Part shown: one piece after another, positions 9,001 through 15,000 of the stretch
Position numbering within the stretch: the first letter of the stretch is position 1
Layout of the letters: the number at the start of each line of letters is the position of its first letter
From: Microcaldota archaeon
GTDB lineage: Archaea; Micrarchaeota; Micrarchaeia; Micrarchaeales; Micrarchaeaceae
Assembly (NCBI GenBank): GCA_021834865.1
Contig: JAKBRD010000017.1
Location: forward strand, 1 to 15,528
Direction of reading: 5' to 3'
DNA length: 15,528 nucleotides
Notes under the pieces: generated by a model
Seen by the model: the letters and a program-made list of their open reading frames with translations, nothing else
Told to the model about the DNA's origin: nothing
Database searches by the model: none
Translations under genes and position numbers: made by a program

Positions 9001-12000
9001 GGCTTTTGTTGCTATGCTCTGGTTGTTGGTTATGAGTATTGGAACATAGTTCAGTATTCCCGCAGGTGAGACCACTTGGCCAGCAACTTCGAATTGCAAG
9101 GGCTGCGAATAAGCCGGCTGAATAGTATCTTCCGCTGTGGCGTTGTATATGCCAGGCACAAGCGATGCTGTATTGAACTGCGCTGTGCCTTTGCCCGAAG
9201 CAACGACTTTGCCATTTATGAGTATGCTGACATTGTCCCCTGTCACGTTTGAAGTTGCCGTTATCGTGTCGTTCTGCCCGAATTCCGCAAGCCTGTTCTG
9301 TATTGATATATGCGGGTCGTTCGGAGCTATAGTAAGGTTTTCTACATTTGTGCACGTGAGCGAATCGGCGTCGCACGCCTGCACTGGATACACGCCTAAT
9401 GGAAGCGAGTTTTCTGTATATGAAGTCTTTGCTGTGGAATTGGCCACAACCGTGCCATTTATGGCTATTGTTACATGGTCTAGAGGCTGTGAAGTAGTTG
9501 CGTTAATAAGGTCATTGGTATGGTATAATGATGTCTGGTGCTGTATGCTAAGAGTCACGTTTGGTGGCAGTATCGTAAGGCTCTTTGTCTGTGAATAAGC
9601 TGGCTGATTGAGGTCTATTGCAGTTATGTTATACTTTCCCGGCTTCAGGACATTGCCGCCATAGACAACAGTATTTGATGCGGTTGCAAGTATGACTCCG
9701 TCTTCCAGGCGGAGCTCTATCCTGTCTCCTGTCACGTTGGATATTCCGGTTATGTTATTCTGATCGCCATAGAGCGACTGAGGGAACTGTATTATAAGGA
9801 ATGGGTCATTCGGTATTATGCGCAGGTTTTCGGTTATCGTGTTGCTTGTATTTAGGTTCACGCTCTTGACGCTGAAATTCCCCAGAGGAAGATCATCTTC
9901 AGTGTAATTGACAATGCCTGTGCCGTTTTTGACAAGAGAGCCGTTGACGTATATGTCCAAGGAATTAGTAAGGTTCCGCCCAACTGCTATTATCCCGCTC
10001 TTGACATGGTACTGGGCAGGATTGTTGGCTATTATAAGCCTGTTCATGCCGTAACCTAGCTGGCCTGTAGTGTAAGCAGGCATTACGCCGTTTGGCTGTG
10101 CAGACGGGCTGTAATAGCTGACGCTCGAGTTTGACCACAGGCTCCAATAACCCGGGCCTCCCTGGTTTGCGTAGTCATACTGTATGCGGTATGCCCCAGT
10201 GCCTGTAGCTATGCCGTTGTATTGTGTCGCGCCCTCTGCCTTCCATTCGTTGATTATATTGTAAGTGTTGGAATAGCTGCCAAGCCAGTTATCCTCTGAG
10301 CCGTTGAGCGTGTAATTCGAATAGCCCAGCTGGCCTGCGTCGTCTATTTTGACATAGAAATTTATTGGATATCTTGAATCTACAAACCCTATGCTCTTGG
10401 TTACTATTATCTTTGAGTAGTTTGAAACAGGAGGATTTGGGAACGGCGCGCCGCTGGTATAGCCCCCCTGAACGTTTATCAGCACGTTGTTCTCTCCAGA
10501 GCCGTCAACCGCCTGAGACGTTCCAGTAAGGAGTGTGAGCGACGGAAGCGTGCTTGACGTTATTGGACTGCATGAGCCGTTTATAGAGTAGCCGCTGTAA
10601 ACACCTGCAGCATACACATCGCTATCCGTTGGAACGCACCCAGTAGTTGCGCCGTTGTAATAGACCTCGTAAAGCAGCCCTGGATTCATTACTCCTGCTA
10701 TGTCATCATACTGCCCGTATGCCTTGCTTAGCTGGGGGGCTTCTCCTGTAGTCCTGTTGTTCATTACGACGGCTTCCATAGTGCTGAATCCCATGAATAT
10801 TGTCTGGTAGGAATCCGCGGCTATCCCTCCGGAAAGCTTTACCCAGTATACCGAAGATGTGCTGTGGTTGGAATTGCCAGAATAGAGCCACGAAGGAACG
10901 GTTGTGCCGTTTGAATAGAAGAATTTGACGTTTTCTAGAGATCCATTTTCGTATTGCGAATACAGCGCGCTGTCTACAGTCAGCATCTCCTGGAACGGGG
11001 CAGGCGTAGCTACTGGCTGATTGTTGGCTATTACTATCGGAACGTAGTAAGCAATATCGTTAGGGACCACTGATGGGACCTGCTTAGGTATCACGTGAAG
11101 CTGCTGCACGGTAAGATTCCTAGCTGTGTAGTTTGCATTGCCAGCAGTTCCGGCGAAGAATGTATAGTTCCCAACCCTGTCTATCGAATAATCCGAAATC
11201 GAATTCGTCGATGCAACTATAGAGTTGTCCACGTAGAGGTTGATGGTTAGCTGGTCGTTTATGGTGTTTGAGCCAAATCCGATTGTGTAATTGTTTGAGT
11301 ATGTGCCCCCGCTAGTCTGCGTTATTTCAGGCACAGCTTTTACTATTGTTATGGTGCTGTTGGTCGAAAGGTTTTTGTTTACATCATGGGCTTCTATGTT
11401 GTATGTGCCTGCAGGGAGTATCGGAAGCGTGTAGTTTAGGGTGCCTATACCAGTGTCAACCACGTTGCCGTTTATTAGTATTTCAACAGTGTCGTTTGAC
11501 GGGCGTGCAGTTGCGTATATGTAATCCGTAGTATTTGAGTATGCTATAGTTTTGTAGGTTATATTGAGTGCCGGAGGCCCGTTTATGGCCTCTACGTTTG
11601 CGCTTGGCATTACGCCGTTTGGCGGATATGCTGCAGAGTAGTAATCCAATGGAGAGCTTGACCACATGCCTATGTAGCCTGGTCCGTTCTGGTTTTCGAA
11701 ATCCAGCTCTATCGGGTAATCGCCGCTGCTAGGTATAGTGCCAGAATAGGTAGTCGCACCCTCTGCTTTCCATTCATTTATTGTGTTGTTGGGATTGTTT
11801 GTGCCTCCAAGCCATGATTCTGCGCTGCCTGTGGTGTATTGGCTGTATCCCAAGCCTATTGCGTCGTCAGATATTCCATATAATGATATACCTGATGAGT
11901 AATGCACGAACCCTATTGCTTTGAGAAGCCAGAAATTGTCGTTTGAGACAGGGGGATTTGGAGGCGGCGCCCCTCCAGAATAGCCGTTCTGGTAGTTTAT

Positions 12001-15000
12001 TATTACGTAAGGCTTTGATGACCCATCAACATCTTCTGTAACGCCTGTAAAGTTGGCATTATACAATGTCGGAGATGCTGTTGCAGTAGTGGAGCCGAAA
12101 GTGAAGCTGGATCCAGGAGTCATGCTGGACTGATACAGTTCATGCTGCGGCTGTATTCCTGAGCCGCCCCAGCCCCATATCTGATACAGCAGCCCTTTGT
12201 CCATCACATGGGCTATGTCATCAAATTCCCCATATGAAGAGGAGAGCTGGGCCGCTTCTCCTGTTGATATATTGTTAAATACGCTTTCGTTCTGTGCCAT
12301 CATGCCAATGTATACAGTTATGGAGCTCTTTGCAGGTATGCCTTTGCTTATGTTTAGCCAATATATAGTACTAGTGCTAGTGTTGCTGTTGCCTGATTCG
12401 AGCCATGAAGGCACAATGGTGCCGTTGGCGTAGAAAAACAGTACGTTGTCAAGATTGCCTGCTTCGGCGTACCTGTATGTTAGGCTATTGAACGTAAGCT
12501 CCTGCTGGAATGGTGCTGGTGTGGCTGTGCTTTGGGTATTGTTTATGATTATCGGGACGAAGAACTTGGGTTTTGGTATTATGCGTACTGTTTTTGTAGA
12601 TGTTGTAAAATTTGTATAGTTGGAATTCCCAGGCGTTGAAGCGTATGTGCTGTAATTGCCAATTGTGTTTACTGTATAGCTGGATTTGCTCAGAGTGTTA
12701 GATACTTGCACTACATTTACATACAGATACGCTTTTACCTGAGAATTTATTGTATTTGACGAGTAGTATATGGTTCCATTGTTGATTCCGTAATAAGGCG
12801 CGCTTATGCTTATTTCAGGGGGCGCCTTTGTCACCTTCAGCCCAAAAGTCTGCTTTGCTGAAGTGTTAGTGTTTTTTGCAGTTACATTGTATGTTGATGC
12901 GGAAACCGCCACAGGGCCTCTGTATGTGCACGTACCTGTGCCAGTACATAGCACATTTCCATTTAGCAGCGCTTCGACAGTGTTGCTCGAGTATATTCCT
13001 GAGAGAGATGTTGCTGTTATGTTTATTGTGGAATAGTTAAGGGTTGTATTCTCCCTTAACCCATTTATGAATAATTCTATAGAGCCCACTTGCTGCGGAT
13101 TCCTTGTTACGTTTGCCGTTGGGAATACCCCAGTGCTTGTGGATTGCGCCGCTGCCATCCAGCTAGAATAATCTAGCTCGTTTACGTATTCTGTGGCGCT
13201 TGCTATACCTATGTAAAGCCCTCCAGAATATGAAGAGGGTATGTAGTTGTTGTAGCTTACCGAAGCACCCTCATCATATATTGTACTTACGACGTCTGGA
13301 GCCCCAGGAACGTAGTTCATTTCATAGTAAAGGTATGGAGGCGGATTTGATGATGTTGAGGTTGAAGAGCCTCCGAAGTTGCCGTTCTGAAGCCAAGTAG
13401 TAGATAATGAATCGCCGTTTCCTGGCGAATAGTCTATTCCAGGGGGCGATGAAGACATTGAAGCTGCGCCTAGAGCCACGAAACCCTCGTTAGTCAAAGT
13501 AGTGTCTATGTTTGACCCTATGACCAATGTGGCATTGTCAGGAAACGCTTTGTTATACGCAACATCGAAAGCCCTTGCGCCAGAACCGGAAGATTTTATG
13601 TAATATACTGTGCTAGACCTGCAATTTAAGCTTGTAGAGCACTGGCCTGAGGCCTGTGCGGAACTGTAGCCGCTTTGCACGCTGAAATCCGACAGAGGAG
13701 TAACACCGTTGAAATATGCCTGGAAAACGCTCGCACCATCGTCGTATTCCGCGTACGAGGGGCTGAGCTGGGGGGCTTCGCCTATTCCGCTTGTGCCAGA
13801 GCTTGAGAGAAGGTTCGTTGTCTTGGAAGCGAAGCCCAGATAAACAGTTTCGTTTGATCCTGCCGGAATGCTTTTTGGCAGCTTTAGCCATATGCCTATT
13901 TCCCCTGAAACGTTATCTATTATCCAAGCCGGCACTATTGTGCCGTTGGACGAGAAGAACTCGAAGTCTGCACTGGTGTAGTTATAACTTATATAATTGG
14001 CAAATGCGCTTATGTTTATCTGCAGGTATTCCTGCGGCCGCTTTATCGTAGGCACGGATTGGCTGTTGTGAATGCGCACCATCGAATAGCGATATATATA
14101 ATTCGGTATCCTGTAAGGTATGCTCTGGTTTAGTATATCTACGTTTATCGTGCCTGTTGTTGCTGGAGTGTAGTTTGCATTGCCGGTAGTGTTGAATACA
14201 AGAGCATATGCCCCGCTAGCATTCAAGCGTATAGAATTCGACGAATTTGTAGCAGAGACTTTTACACCGTTTATGTATAAGTACCCAGTAAGCTGATTTG
14301 AGACTGTAGATATAGAATAGGTTGAATTGTAGCTATTCGAGTAAAAGCCCGGCGCAGGACCTCTGATTGCCGGAGTCGCCTTGATAACATTAATATCCAT
14401 TGATGTTGTCTTGGAATTATTTATGTTTGTGGCGTTTACAATATAAGTTCCTGGGCTGCTTATCGGGAACTCGTAGTTTATAGTGTTTGAAGTTGGCCCG
14501 GAAACCACGTTGCCATTTATTGAAAGTTCCACTTGGTCACCGCTTATTTGCGATGATGCAGTTATCTCATCCTGCTGCCCATATGATATATTTGATTTAT
14601 TTATCGTCAGTTCAGGCGCTCCGGGCGCGTATATCGAGCCTATATTGTATGTGGGCATAACGCCGTTTGGCGGATATGCACGGACGCGGACATAATTGAA
14701 TTGCACCCATTTGCCAGAAGCGCCAACATCCCCATACCATCCCCAATATATCGGGGAAACTGATGCGATCGGGTTTGTAGTCACAGTGCCAGAATAACCG
14801 CCGGAAGTGGAGTATAATTGCGGTGCTATATACCCAAAAAAGCTTGTTGGTGAGCCGTAAGTCAAAGACGAATACCTCCAAGAGGTAGTTGTTGTTCCCT
14901 GCCCGTTTATGTCAGTGGTTCTTGCACCGTTGGAAATGTATGCTTGATCAAAATATGCAGAACCGAATTGCGTGCCTACAAAAATCGCGTTGTTGGAAGC

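Noticed and set aside
9137..9598. Plus-strand frame of 153 codons inside the giant gene
   Set aside because: It lies wholly antisense to conserved Ig repeats, has no recognisable domain or ribosome-binding site, and its sequence follows the complement of the repeat codons. Such frames arise easily opposite low-stop repetitive sequence.
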